Source: Pseudopedobacter sp044361595
Lineage (GTDB): Bacteria > Bacteroidota > Bacteroidia > Sphingobacteriales > Sphingobacteriaceae
Direction of reading: 5' to 3'
Assembly (NCBI GenBank): GCA_044361595.1
Contig: JBIKIN010000005.1
Coordinates: 1-64,000, forward strand
Length of the DNA stretch: 64,000 bases
Shown: in pieces, positions 15,931 through 23,608 of the stretch
How the letters are laid out: each line of letters begins with the position of its first letter
Position numbering within the stretch: position 1 is the first letter of the stretch
The notes under the pieces: model-generated
What the model was told of the DNA's origin: nothing
What the model saw: only the letters and a program-made list of their open reading frames with translations
The model's database searches: none
Position numbers and translations under genes: made by a program

Positions 15931-17157
15931 TTGAATACCGCTTTTTACATAGCTAAGAGGTATTTATTTTCTAAAAAATCTACCAATGCCATCAACATCA
16001 TATCGGGCATTTCTATGCTAGGTGTCTTTGTGGGTAGTGCAGCTTTGATTATCATTCTTTCTGCCTTTAATGGCATAGAAAACTTGGTAATTTCTATGTC
16101 TAACACCCTCAATCCAGACTTGGTTATTTTACCAGCCAAAGGCAAAACTTTTAATCCAGATCTTGATGTTTTAAAGCCATTGAAAACGGATAATCGTTTG
16201 GCTAGTTATAGCGAGTATTTGAAAGAAAAAGCTTTGTTAAGGTATGGAAATCAACAATATATAGGCGAAGTAAAAGGAGTTAAGCCCAATTATTCGCAAA
16301 ATAAAGCATTAAAAAATGCCATTATACAGGGCGATTTTATTTTAGAAGAGCAAGGAAAAGATTATGCCGTTATAGGTGCTAATGTACAATATACCTTAGG
16401 CGTTAATGTGAACGATCCGTTAAGGGTTTTAGAAGTTTACTCGCCAAATAGAAACGCCGGAAACTCTTTCTCACCTACCGATGAGTTTATACTACGTTAT
16501 ATTGCTCCTTCTGGTGTTTTTGAGTCTAATCAAGAGTCAGATAATCAGGTTATAATTCCCATGCGGCTTGCTCGCGAATTAATTAGCGAACCCAAAAAAA
16601 TAACCGGAGTAGAAGTTATTCTTAAAAACCCAGCCATATCAGACCAAGTTAAACAAGATATCGAAAAGCAATTAGGACAAGATTTTATCATTAAAGACCG
16701 TATTGCACAAAACGAGTTATTGTATAAAATACTAAACTCAGAAAAATGGGCGGTTTATCTCATCTTAACATTTGTTTTAGTGATTGCTACTTTTAATATT
16801 GTAGGCTCTTTAACCATGCTGGTGATAGATAAACAAAAAGATATTGCCGTTTTAAATAGTTTGGGCGCAACCAAGAACATGATTAGACAAATTTTCTTGT
16901 TAGAAGGCCTCATGATTTCCTTTATAGGTTGTATAGTGGGTTTAATTTTTGGCTTAGTCTTTTGCCTTTTACAAATGGAATTTGGTTTTATACAAATGGC
17001 CGAAGGAAATTTAATGGTAAATGCCTATCCAATTGCTCTAAAATTGAGCGATTTTATTTTGGTGTTTCTAACCGTTTTTTGCATCTCATTTTTTGCTTCT
17101 TACATCAGCTCTAGGCTAAGTGTTAAAAGATTTGAGCAATTAAAGCAAGCTTTGTAG
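15931..17157 (+). CDS. LolC/LolE-type ABC transporter permease
   Basis: A 408-residue inner-membrane protein of the FtsX/MacB permease class. It has one N-terminal transmembrane helix (about residues 22-47), a large periplasmic domain, and three C-terminal helices (about 278-400). The opening FYIAKRYLFSKKSTNAINIISGIS is typical of the lipoprotein-releasing (Lol) permeases of Bacteroidota. The start is a TTG at 15931, which matches the usual length of family N-termini; there is no suitable ATG. No ATP-binding partner is adjacent. It would extract lipoproteins from the inner membrane if the family assignment holds. Confidence 0.88.
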   Translation: MNTAFYIAKRYLFSKKSTNAINIISGISMLGVFVGSAALIIILSAFNGIENLVISMSNTLNPDLVILPAKGKTFNPDLDVLKPLKTDNRLASYSEYLKEKALLRYGNQQYIGEVKGVKPNYSQNKALKNAIIQGDFILEEQGKDYAVIGANVQYTLGVNVNDPLRVLEVYSPNRNAGNSFSPTDEFILRYIAPSGVFESNQESDNQVIIPMRLARELISEPKKITGVEVILKNPAISDQVKQDIEKQLGQDFIIKDRIAQNELLYKILNSEKWAVYLILTFVLVIATFNIVGSLTMLVIDKQKDIAVLNSLGATKNMIRQIFLLEGLMISFIGCIVGLIFGLVFCLLQMEFGFIQMAEGNLMVNAYPIALKLSDFILVFLTVFCISFFASYISSRLSVKRFEQLKQAL

Positions 17158-17319
17158 TTTGGATTATTGAGTTAGAATATCAGTTTTAACCACTAAGATA
17201 TAATATGGTTTATTTAACGCTTGAGCTCTGCTCTAGCTTAAAAATAATTTTACTCCTATTGAGAAAGGAATTATTTCAAATATAAATCATGAATTTAAAA
17301 CTAAAGTAAAAGGTACGCC

Positions 17320-17778
17320 ATGCAATTAAGAATTTTTATAACCATTTTATTATCTATTTCATGCCTGTTTAGCTTTTCACAAAGTTTTTCAGAGTTAAAA
17401 TTTCATAAATTTATTACTAAGAATTATAGATATAGTGATTCAATTAGTACTTTTTGTAAAGAAAATGTTGCAACAGTTTATGTTGAAATAAAGGAAAATA
17501 AAGTGACTAAAATCTTTTCAAACAATGAATTAGGAAATTTGATAGTTTCTAATTTGGAATTCATAAAGAAATATAACTTCACCTTTAAAGAAGAAAAGAA
17601 GATTGGTATATTTTTTATACTAAAAAACATAAAGGTTAGTTGTATTGACTCAAAAAAAGGATACAATGAAACTAGTCTTATTATCGAAAATATTTTAAAT
17701 GAGATATATTCTAATAGAAGTGACGTGTTTTATCTTTTTAACCCAATAGAAATTTTCGTGAGGGACGCAATTGAATAA
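17320..17778 (+). CDS. Small secreted protein of a local cysteine-pair family (member A)
   Basis: A 152-residue protein with a signal peptide (MQLRIFITILLSISCLFSFSQ). No known domain is recognised. It is clearly related to the proteins at 17864-18319 and 18960-19451: FHKFITKNY near the mature N-terminus, a first cysteine (TFCKENV), NLEFIKKYN, and a second cysteine 61 residues after the first (VSCIDSK). Paired cysteines suggest a disulfide in the periplasm. The region is much more AT-rich than the flanking genes, which suggests transfer. Its position next to an orphan HExxH domain suggests an immunity-like role, but that is inference. Confidence 0.7.
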   Translation: MQLRIFITILLSISCLFSFSQSFSELKFHKFITKNYRYSDSISTFCKENVATVYVEIKENKVTKIFSNNELGNLIVSNLEFIKKYNFTFKEEKKIGIFFILKNIKVSCIDSKKGYNETSLIIENILNEIYSNRSDVFYLFNPIEIFVRDAIE

Positions 17779-17849
17779 ATTAAGATTCGAATTAAAGGTT
17801 GCTAGCGTACGAAGTTCATTATCAAAATGAAACTAGTGCTTTAGGTTAA

Positions 17850-18340
17850 AAATGTCAATAATCATGAAAAAAATAACTTTAATAATATTCAGTTTAATCA
17901 TTTGTAGTAATTCTTTTTCTCAACAAAAGGATTCTACATTTATAAAATTTATTGCGAAAAATTTTATTGTGCCAAATTGTTTAAAAAACACTTGTGAAGT
18001 TTCGATAATCTCAATTAGGTTAAAAGAAACAAACAACAACAAAATTGAATTTGATATGATTGATAGTTTAAATTCTGAAATAGCACAAAGTTTAAAGTTT
18101 ATAGCAAATTATAAAACAAAGGATAATAATTTAGAATTGGACAACACCATATTATTTATTTTAGTAGAAAACGATAAAGATGAGTGTTTATCAGATAGAA
18201 ATTCTGCTGCCGCAATAGGGAAGGAAATTTTAGAAATAATAATAAAGGAACAGAAATTAAACCCAAAAGTTAAGATCTTATCGCCAATAATAGCTAAAAT
18301 AAATTCTACATATAATTAATTGTTAAACACATATCAAAAT
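17850..18340 (+). repeat. Duplicated segment, left copy
   Basis: About 490 bp, nearly identical to 19491-19980: roughly a dozen substitutions and one net base missing in the right copy. The identity covers a whole small gene plus 21 bases after its stop and ends abruptly, just before the orphan metallopeptidase frame begins. Confidence 0.93.
17864..18319 (+). CDS. Small secreted protein of the local cysteine-pair family (member B1)
   Basis: The start chosen at 17864 gives a 151-residue protein with a standard signal peptide (MKKITLIIFSLIICSNSFSQ); an ATG four codons upstream at 17852 is also possible. The mature part begins FIKFIAKNFIVPNCLKNTC and has the family's SLKFIANYK block and a second cysteine (DECLSDR) 63 residues after the first. 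It is intact, in contrast to its near-identical copy at 19493-19959. No database family is recognised. It sits directly upstream of the HExxH-containing frame, where an immunity gene or a recombination remnant could be expected. Confidence 0.72.
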   Translation: MKKITLIIFSLIICSNSFSQQKDSTFIKFIAKNFIVPNCLKNTCEVSIISIRLKETNNNKIEFDMIDSLNSEIAQSLKFIANYKTKDNNLELDNTILFILVENDKDECLSDRNSAAAIGKEILEIIIKEQKLNPKVKILSPIIAKINSTYN

Positions 18341-18388
18341 GAGGAAACAATTGATTAAATAGAAGATTTATTTGAAGCTGGCAATGAA

Positions 18389-18988
18389 ATGGGCGGTGGA
18401 GGTAATGACCAAAGCGATATAACTAATAGCGTAAAAGATTCATGTTTAAAGAGTATGGTACAAAGCTCTATTGATAGTGATATTAAATTTAACATTAAGC
18501 AATCATTAAATTCAATTTTCAATAATAATGACGATATTAATTTAACTTTTGTTGAAGACATAAGCTTACAAGATAGTATAGATGGAACAGCAACTTTAAA
18601 TGCAGGGGGAAATGGTTATCAAATTAATGCCCCACATTCTAGTAGATTATTAAGTGTTTTAATTTCATTAAACGGAAATAAACTACCCTATGCCTCGCAA
18701 GAATATATAACGGCTACAATTTTACATGAGGTTTTACATGCTTATTTTATTTATAGTCAAACTATTATTGACCATAATAATATGGCTGATAACTATATAA
18801 TGTGGTTTAAAAATTCTATGCTGAATATTTATCCAAATATGACAATTAATGATGCAGAAGCTTTAGCTTGGGGAGGATTAGGCTCCACATGGAGATGGAA
18901 CAACACTTTAACAAATATTTCAAGAAATAACATAATCAATATCAATCAAAATTATAAAAATGGGAATTCTGGTTCAAAATGTAAATAA
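18389..18988 (+). CDS. Orphan metallopeptidase-like domain, probably a displaced C-terminal fragment
   Basis: A 199-residue frame without a signal peptide. HEVLHAYF at residues 113-120 is a zinc-peptidase HExxH motif; DHNNMADNY (H129) is a candidate third ligand and ALAWGGL near residue 158 looks conserved in type. The same frame continues upstream of the ATG, giving a plausible protein string (IEDLFEAGNE) as far as a TAA at 18356, with more open codons before it. It therefore looks like the tail of a larger protein cut off near 18340. Related tails occur, as I recall, at the ends of large Bacteroidota surface or secreted proteins. Alone it has no export signal. It overlaps the next gene by 29 bp. 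Confidence 0.6.
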   Translation: MGGGGNDQSDITNSVKDSCLKSMVQSSIDSDIKFNIKQSLNSIFNNNDDINLTFVEDISLQDSIDGTATLNAGGNGYQINAPHSSRLLSVLISLNGNKLPYASQEYITATILHEVLHAYFIYSQTIIDHNNMADNYIMWFKNSMLNIYPNMTINDAEALAWGGLGSTWRWNNTLTNISRNNIININQNYKNGNSGSKCK

Positions 18989-19451
18989 GCTATTAATTCT
19001 AACTTTATTTTTAACAATTATTTTGTTAGTTAAAAGTGGGTATTCACAAATGAAAGAAATATCTGTAGAAAAGTATATTATCAAAAATTTTGTTATACCG
19101 CAAGCAATAAAAACTAATTGTAACTGGAACTTTTTAGCTGTTGAACTTACTTTGTCTAAAGAAAAAACTATGGATTTTAAAATTAGAAATCAGGTAGATA
19201 GCAGTTTTGCAGGAAGTTTAGACTTTTTGAAAAACTATAAAGTTATAAATAAAAAACAATTTCCACTTTTGGTTTTTATAACTATTCAAAACGAAAGTGG
19301 AGACTGTGGAGATAGTACGTTTTATACACCCTATCCAGGTGAAATTACAGGCAATGTAATAAGTATCATAAATAAAGAATTAGAGTTATATCCAAAATTA
19401 AAGTTTAGCGAAATTGTAATTAATACTCTCTTTAATACACATGATAAGTAA
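18960..19451 (+). CDS. Small secreted protein of the local cysteine-pair family (member D)
   Basis: A 163-residue protein with an N-terminal hydrophobic signal (NKLLILTLFLTIILLVKSGYSQ). The mature part VEKYIIKNFVIPQAIKTNC, the block SLDFLKNYK and the second cysteine (GDCGDST) 61 residues after the first match members A and B1 in order and spacing. Its ATG lies inside the end of the HExxH frame (29 bp overlap), so the two are almost certainly cotranscribed; this is the arrangement expected of an effector domain and its own immunity protein. That role is inferred from layout only. Confidence 0.7.
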   Translation: MGILVQNVNKLLILTLFLTIILLVKSGYSQMKEISVEKYIIKNFVIPQAIKTNCNWNFLAVELTLSKEKTMDFKIRNQVDSSFAGSLDFLKNYKVINKKQFPLLVFITIQNESGDCGDSTFYTPYPGEITGNVISIINKELELYPKLKFSEIVINTLFNTHDK

Positions 19452-19490
19452 AATACAAATAACTCTTATAAAGATGGCATATTAGGAACT

Positions 19491-19980
19491 AAATGTCAAT
19501 AATCATGAAAAAACAACTTTAATAATATTCAGTTTAATTATTTGTAGTAATTCTTTTTCTCAACAAAAGGATTCAACATTTATAAAATTTATTGCGAAAA
19601 ATTTTATTGTGCCAAATTGTTTAAAAAACACTTGTGAAGTTTCGATAATCTCAATTAGGTTAAAAGAAACAAACAACAACAAAATTGAATTTGATATGAT
19701 TGATAATTTAAATTCTGAAATAGCACAAAGTTTAAAGTTTATAGCAAATTTTAAAACAAAGGATAAAAATATAGAATTAGACAACACCATATTATTCATT
19801 TTAGTAGAAAACAATAAAGATGAGTGTTTATCAGATAGAAATTCTGCTGCCGCAATAGGGAAGGACATTTTAGAAATAATAATAAAAGAACAGAAATTAA
19901 ACCCAAAAGTTAAGATCTTATCGCCAATAATAGCTAAAATAAATTCTACATATAATTAATTGTTAAACACATATCAAAAT
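19491..19980 (+). repeat. Duplicated segment, right copy
   Basis: Counterpart of 17850-18340, one base shorter. Identity ends at ATATCAAAAT on both sides; beyond that the sequences differ completely. Confidence 0.93.
19493..19959 (+). pseudogene. Frameshifted copy of member B1
   Basis: Compared with the intact copy, ATGAAAAAAATAAC has become ATGAAAAAACAAC, a net loss of one base in the signal peptide. Translation from either ATG then stops within a few codons (CTT TAA). The rest of the frame is open to 19959 and encodes the mature sequence almost unchanged. Codons upstream in that frame contain a TAG and no usable start before the signal sequence, so a secreted product is unlikely. The small number of other changes suggests a recent event. 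Confidence 0.82.
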
Positions 19981-20041
19981 TAGTCTATGAAATAGATATC
20001 AACAATAATAAACACTTGGATAAGAATTTATCCATAAAAGA

Positions 20042-20074
20042 AAAACCCTTCAGATGTTAATCCTGAAGGGTTTT
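20042..20074. terminator. Bidirectional intrinsic terminator
   Basis: AAAACCCTTCAG at 20042-20053 pairs with CTGAAGGGTTTT at 20063-20074, with A/T runs on both sides. It can end rplY from the right and the small-protein island from the left. Confidence 0.88.
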
Positions 20075-20093
20075 CAATTTAAAATAAGTTTAA

Positions 20094-20678
20094 TTATTTC
20101 TTACCAGATGCAGCTTGTTGTTCTGCTTGCTTTAACGCTCTAGACATAATTACAGAAACTACGGTATCTTCTTTCACGTTAGTGATAGTGTATTTGTCTG
20201 CTTTTAAATCACGTACTCTAATAGATTTTCCAACAGTTAAAGGCTCTATAGAAACTTCTACAAACTGAGGTAAATCTTTTGGTAATGCGTTAACTTTTAA
20301 CTTACGTAGTTTTTGCACTAATTTACCACCTTCTTTAACACCTGGAGAAGTACCTGTTAATTTTACTGGAATTTCTATGGTTACTGCTTTATCATCAAAT
20401 AATTGAAGAAAATCTATATGTTGAATTTTCTCTGTTAATGGATGAAACTGGATGTCTTGCATTACTGCATTGTATTTTTTACCGGCAATTTCTAACTCAG
20501 CAAAATTTACTTCTGGCGTATAAACTAAGTCTCTTAATGCTGGTGCATCAATTGCAAAGTGAAGTTGCTCTTTACCACCGTATAATACAGCTGGTACTTT
20601 TCCTGCGTAACGCAATTCCTTTGCGTCGCGTTTCCCTACGTTCTCTCTTGGAGAACCGCTAATAGCGATTGAATTCAT
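20094..20678 (-). CDS. rplY: 50S ribosomal protein L25, CTC type
   Basis: A 194-residue protein with the L25 N-terminal domain (SPRENVGKRDAKELR, VPAVLYGGKEQLHF) that binds 5S rRNA, plus the C-terminal TL5/CTC extension (VKLTGTSPGVKEGGKL, VSIEPLTVGKSIRVRDL). The long form is usual outside the enterobacteria. It lies 18 bp after prs on the same strand; prs-rplY linkage is a very common arrangement and suggests one operon. It ends at the terminator at 20042-20074. Confidence 0.95.
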   Translation of the reverse strand: MNSIAISGSPRENVGKRDAKELRYAGKVPAVLYGGKEQLHFAIDAPALRDLVYTPEVNFAELEIAGKKYNAVMQDIQFHPLTEKIQHIDFLQLFDDKAVTIEIPVKLTGTSPGVKEGGKLVQKLRKLKVNALPKDLPQFVEVSIEPLTVGKSIRVRDLKADKYTITNVKEDTVVSVIMSRALKQAEQQAASGKK

Positions 20679-20696
20679 GTTGATTTTTATTTATTG

Positions 20697-21638
20697 TTAA
20701 ATTTTAAATAATTCACTTATTGATGCATGCTCATTTACGGTGGCTATAGCCTTGGCAAATAAATCTGCAGTTGATAATACTTTAATTTTAGCGCTTTCTT
20801 GCTTTAATGGAATAGTATCTGTTACTATTAATTCTGATAAAGCCGAGTTTTCTATGGTTTCATAGGCCTTACCAGATAAAACAGCATGCGTACAAACCGC
20901 TCTAACGCTATTTGCGCCATTTTCCATAATCAAACTTGCTGCCTTAGATAAAGTGCCGGCGGTATCAATAATATCGTCTATTAGTACAATATCTTTCCCT
21001 GTTACATCACCTATAATAGACATAGACTCAATTTCGTTGGCTCTTTTTCTACGCTTATCGCAAATTACTACCTCGGCATTAAAATACTTAGCAAAAGTTC
21101 TGGCTCTGTAAGAACCGCCCATATCTGGAGAAGCTATTGTTATATTTGCTAAACCTAAACTTTTAATATGAGGTACAAATATGATAGAAGCATCTAAATG
21201 ATCTACCGGAATATCAAAAAAACCTTGTATTTGTGCTGCGTGTAAATCCATGGTCATGATACGATGGATACCTGCAGCAGTTAATAGGTTTGCTACCAAT
21301 TTTGCACCAATGGCAACTCTTGGCTTATCTTTTCTATCTTGTCTTGCTAATCCGTAATAAGGTATAACAGCAGTAATATAATGTGCTGATGCTCTTTTAG
21401 CAGCATCAATCATCATTAAAAGTTCTACTAAATTATCATTGGGTTGGCAAGTAGATTGTATTAAGAAAACATCACATCCTCTAATAGATTCGTCGTAATG
21501 TGGCTGAAACTCGCCATCAGAAAACTTAGAGAGGACAACAGAACCCAGCTCTTTACCGTACTTTTCTGCAATTTTTGCAGATAAATCTTTTGATCCTGAA
21601 CCAGAAAAAAGCTTTACAGTATTGAAATTTAAGGGCAT
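20697..21638 (-). CDS. prs: Ribose-phosphate pyrophosphokinase
   Basis: A 313-residue enzyme making PRPP from ribose 5-phosphate and ATP, the precursor of purines, pyrimidines, histidine and NAD. Family blocks: FSDGEFQPHYDESIRGCDVF, PYYGLARQDRK (ATP site), MDLHAAQIQGFFDIPVDHL (metal and flexible region) and the PRPP signature VLIDDIIDTAGTLSKA near residue 220. It is preceded on the same strand by tRNA-Gln with its own terminator, so prs probably has a promoter in the short gap or is reached by read-through. Confidence 0.97.
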   Translation of the reverse strand: MPLNFNTVKLFSGSGSKDLSAKIAEKYGKELGSVVLSKFSDGEFQPHYDESIRGCDVFLIQSTCQPNDNLVELLMMIDAAKRASAHYITAVIPYYGLARQDRKDKPRVAIGAKLVANLLTAAGIHRIMTMDLHAAQIQGFFDIPVDHLDASIIFVPHIKSLGLANITIASPDMGGSYRARTFAKYFNAEVVICDKRRKRANEIESMSIIGDVTGKDIVLIDDIIDTAGTLSKAASLIMENGANSVRAVCTHAVLSGKAYETIENSALSELIVTDTIPLKQESAKIKVLSTADLFAKAIATVNEHASISELFKI

Positions 21639-21660
21639 GACCTTCTGTTTGGAATGCGTG

Positions 21661-21698
21661 TTTAAAAAAAATTCGGAAATTATTTTGGATTTCCGAAT
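21661..21698 (-). terminator. Intrinsic terminator of tRNA-Gln
   Basis: On the minus strand ATTCGGAAAT (21698-21689) pairs with ATTTCCGAAT (21680-21671) around an 8-nt loop, followed by a run of T from 21670 downward. It lies 9 bp after the tRNA end. Confidence 0.88.
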
Positions 21699-21707
21699 TT
21701 TAAAAAG

Positions 21708-21779
21708 TTGCCCGACCAGGATTCGAACCTAGACAGACGGTACCAAAAACCGTTGTACTACCATTATACTATCAGGCAA
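21708..21779 (-). tRNA. tRNA-Gln (anticodon TTG)
   Basis: 72 nt, folded by hand: acceptor stem TTGCCTG/CGGGCAA (one T-G pair), D arm GTATAATGGTAGTAC, anticodon stem ACGGT/ACCGT with loop TTTTGGT giving anticodon TTG, and T arm with GGTTCGAATCC. The CCA end is not encoded. A promoter lies about 40 bp upstream and a terminator directly downstream, so it is a self-contained unit. Confidence 0.96.
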
Positions 21780-21817
21780 TCAAATTTCGGTTATTTCTCA
21801 ATTCCCGAAATGGAATG

Positions 21818-21849
21818 CAAATATAGGTGCAATCATTAATTCATGCAAA
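21818..21849 (-). promoter_or_regulatory. Promoter of tRNA-Gln, Bacteroidota type
   Basis: On the minus strand TTTG (21849-21846), a 20-bp spacer and TATATTTG (21825-21818) match the known TTTG / TAnnTTTG consensus for the primary sigma factor of this phylum. Transcription would start near 21811, some 30 nt before the tRNA. Confidence 0.8.
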
Positions 21850-22018
21850 TTTATTTAGAAATAATAACCAAGGTCTTTTTTAAGGCTATTCAATCGGGCT
21901 TAAGCCCAATAATTATTAGGTTTGAGATTTTGCCTTTATTGTTTTAATATATTGATAATTAAATAGATAAAAATTAATTTGGTTTAAGTATTCGGTGTTA
22001 ATGAATGCTTAAAAAGTA

Positions 22019-22846
22019 TTAACCCAAGAATATATTTTGATTTATTGAAGGTATTATTTGGTGCGATAAAGCTTTATCAAACATCGTACGTATAGCTTTT
22101 TTACCTTCTAAACCTAAATCTATAGAGTATTTGTTAACATATAAATCAATATGTTGGTACATTACTTTTTCGTCCATTTCTTGTGCATGTTGCTTAATAA
22201 ATGGCAAAGCTGATGTTGGATTTGCAAATGCATACTCTACCGATTTTCTAATTAATCGGTTTACTTGATGTTGAATTTCTAAAGGTAAGCTACGTTTAAT
22301 AACAATACCACCTAATGGAATGGCGCAATTGGTTTCTTTCTCCCAATATTCGCCCAAATCTATTATTTTATGAAGACCCTTATCTTGGTAGGTAAAACGG
22401 TTTTCGTGAATAATTAATCCTAAATCTAACTGATTATTTAAAAGTTGCTGTTCAATATCAGAGAAAACCAGTTCCTTCTTATTTTGTAAATGCGGATAAG
22501 CTAAGCTTAATAGAAAGTTAGCAGTAGTGTATTTTCCAGGAATACCAACCAATAAATCTTTATTGTCTAAATTTTGGGCTTCTTTAGCTATTAACAAAGG
22601 ACCTACTCCAAACCCTAGCGCACTACCAGCATCTAATAAAACATAATGGTTTATTGCATAAGCGTAGGCATGGTAGCTTAACTTAGTAATATCTAAATGG
22701 TTGTTAAATGCTTTTTGATTTAAGGTTTCTACATCGTCGAAAGTTACTTCAAAAGTTAAACCTTCGGTATCTATTTTATGATGAATAAGTGCATCAAATA
22801 TAAAAGTATCATTTGGGCAGGGCGAAAAACCAAGGCTTAATTTCAT
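22019..22846 (-). CDS. mqnD: 1,4-dihydroxy-6-naphthoate synthase (menaquinone, futalosine route)
   Basis: A 275-residue periplasmic-binding-protein-fold enzyme converting cyclic dehypoxanthine futalosine to 1,4-dihydroxy-6-naphthoate. Family blocks: GFSPCPNDTFIFDAL at the N-terminus, DVETLNQKAF, ITKLSYHAYAY and the histidine in LIIHENRFTY. It follows mqnB with a single base between stop and start, so the two are translationally coupled. The pair shows that this organism makes menaquinone by the futalosine pathway rather than the Men pathway. Confidence 0.95.
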   Translation of the reverse strand: MKLSLGFSPCPNDTFIFDALIHHKIDTEGLTFEVTFDDVETLNQKAFNNHLDITKLSYHAYAYAINHYVLLDAGSALGFGVGPLLIAKEAQNLDNKDLLVGIPGKYTTANFLLSLAYPHLQNKKELVFSDIEQQLLNNQLDLGLIIHENRFTYQDKGLHKIIDLGEYWEKETNCAIPLGGIVIKRSLPLEIQHQVNRLIRKSVEYAFANPTSALPFIKQHAQEMDEKVMYQHIDLYVNKYSIDLGLEGKKAIRTMFDKALSHQIIPSINQNIFLG

Positions 22847-22847
22847 G

Positions 22848-23489
22848 TTAAAAATTTTTAATATCTTGGATTAACCAATCGTTTAAATTCTTAACAGCTA
22901 AAGCTAAGTTCCAGTTTTCTTTGTTTCGTTTTTCTACATAGTTAGAAATAGCCCTTACTTGAAGTCCGGGAACATTGGCTTCTTCGCAGGCATAAAAAAA
23001 CGCAGCACCTTCCATAGTTTCTATGGTTGGATTCACCCGCTCTCTAATCAAGGAAATGCTATCCTCATTGCCATGTACAGTATTTACTGTTATGGCTGTA
23101 ACTTTTCTAAACTGTTGTTTAATTTGGTATTTGTCTGTTGCGCTAAACTCTACATCGCCAAGTTCTAGCTCATCTAATGATAAAAATTCTTCATCATCTT
23201 CTGCACCTAGTTCCGAAAGTATATCTTCACGTACTTCCACTAATTGCCCTAGTTTGATATTTCTATAAAAGCTACCCGCAATACCTACATTAAGTGCTAA
23301 ATCATAATCTTCTTGATGGAGTGCCATGCCTAAAGCATAAGCTGTTGCAACCATTCCTACCCCAGTTATACTTATTTTTACTTGGTTTTTACCTAAAGTA
23401 ATCCATTCTTCGGGATTAAATTTTGGTGCAATTTTTTTTATAAAAGGCTCTATTTCTTGGTAAGTAGCTGCAACTAGTAATATTTTCAT
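22848..23489 (-). CDS. mqnB: Futalosine hydrolase
   Basis: A 213-residue nucleosidase of the MTA/SAH nucleosidase fold, releasing hypoxanthine from futalosine. Visible motifs: ITGVGMVATAYALG and LNVGIAGSFYRNIKLGQLVEV (purine and ribose contacts) and TMEGAAFFYACEEANVP with the METEGA-like acidic region. The C-terminal VRAISNYVEKRN with the conserved asparagine is also typical of futalosine hydrolases. It is the first gene of the mqnB-mqnD pair and is divergent from the pterin genes. Confidence 0.93.
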   Translation of the reverse strand: MKILLVAATYQEIEPFIKKIAPKFNPEEWITLGKNQVKISITGVGMVATAYALGMALHQEDYDLALNVGIAGSFYRNIKLGQLVEVREDILSELGAEDDEEFLSLDELELGDVEFSATDKYQIKQQFRKVTAITVNTVHGNEDSISLIRERVNPTIETMEGAAFFYACEEANVPGLQVRAISNYVEKRNKENWNLALAVKNLNDWLIQDIKNF

Positions 23490-23580
23490 GTTAGCTTAAC
23501 GCGATTTTTTTAACTTCAAAAAGTAATCAAATTTACAAACTCTTAAGCAATTACTTTTTATGGGTTGCAAATCCTTTCTG

Positions 23581-23588
23581 TATATTTG
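23581..23588 (+). promoter_or_regulatory. -7 box of the pterin gene promoter
   Basis: TATATTTG matches TAnnTTTG exactly, about 20 bp before the ATG at 23609. The upstream -33 position holds TTTA rather than TTTG. A TAAATTTG on the minus strand at 23535-23528 may serve mqnB in the same spacer. Confidence 0.55.
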
Positions 23589-23608
23589 CATTTTTATTGA
23601 TAGTTAAC

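Noticed and set aside
19609..19959. 116-codon frame as an intact gene
   Set aside because: It is the mature part of the B1 copy left after a frameshift in the signal peptide; the GTG start proposed is internal to the homologous protein.
17320..19980. Prophage or integrated plasmid
   Set aside because: No integrase, phage structural gene, tRNA junction or direct-repeat attachment site was found; only a local duplication is seen.
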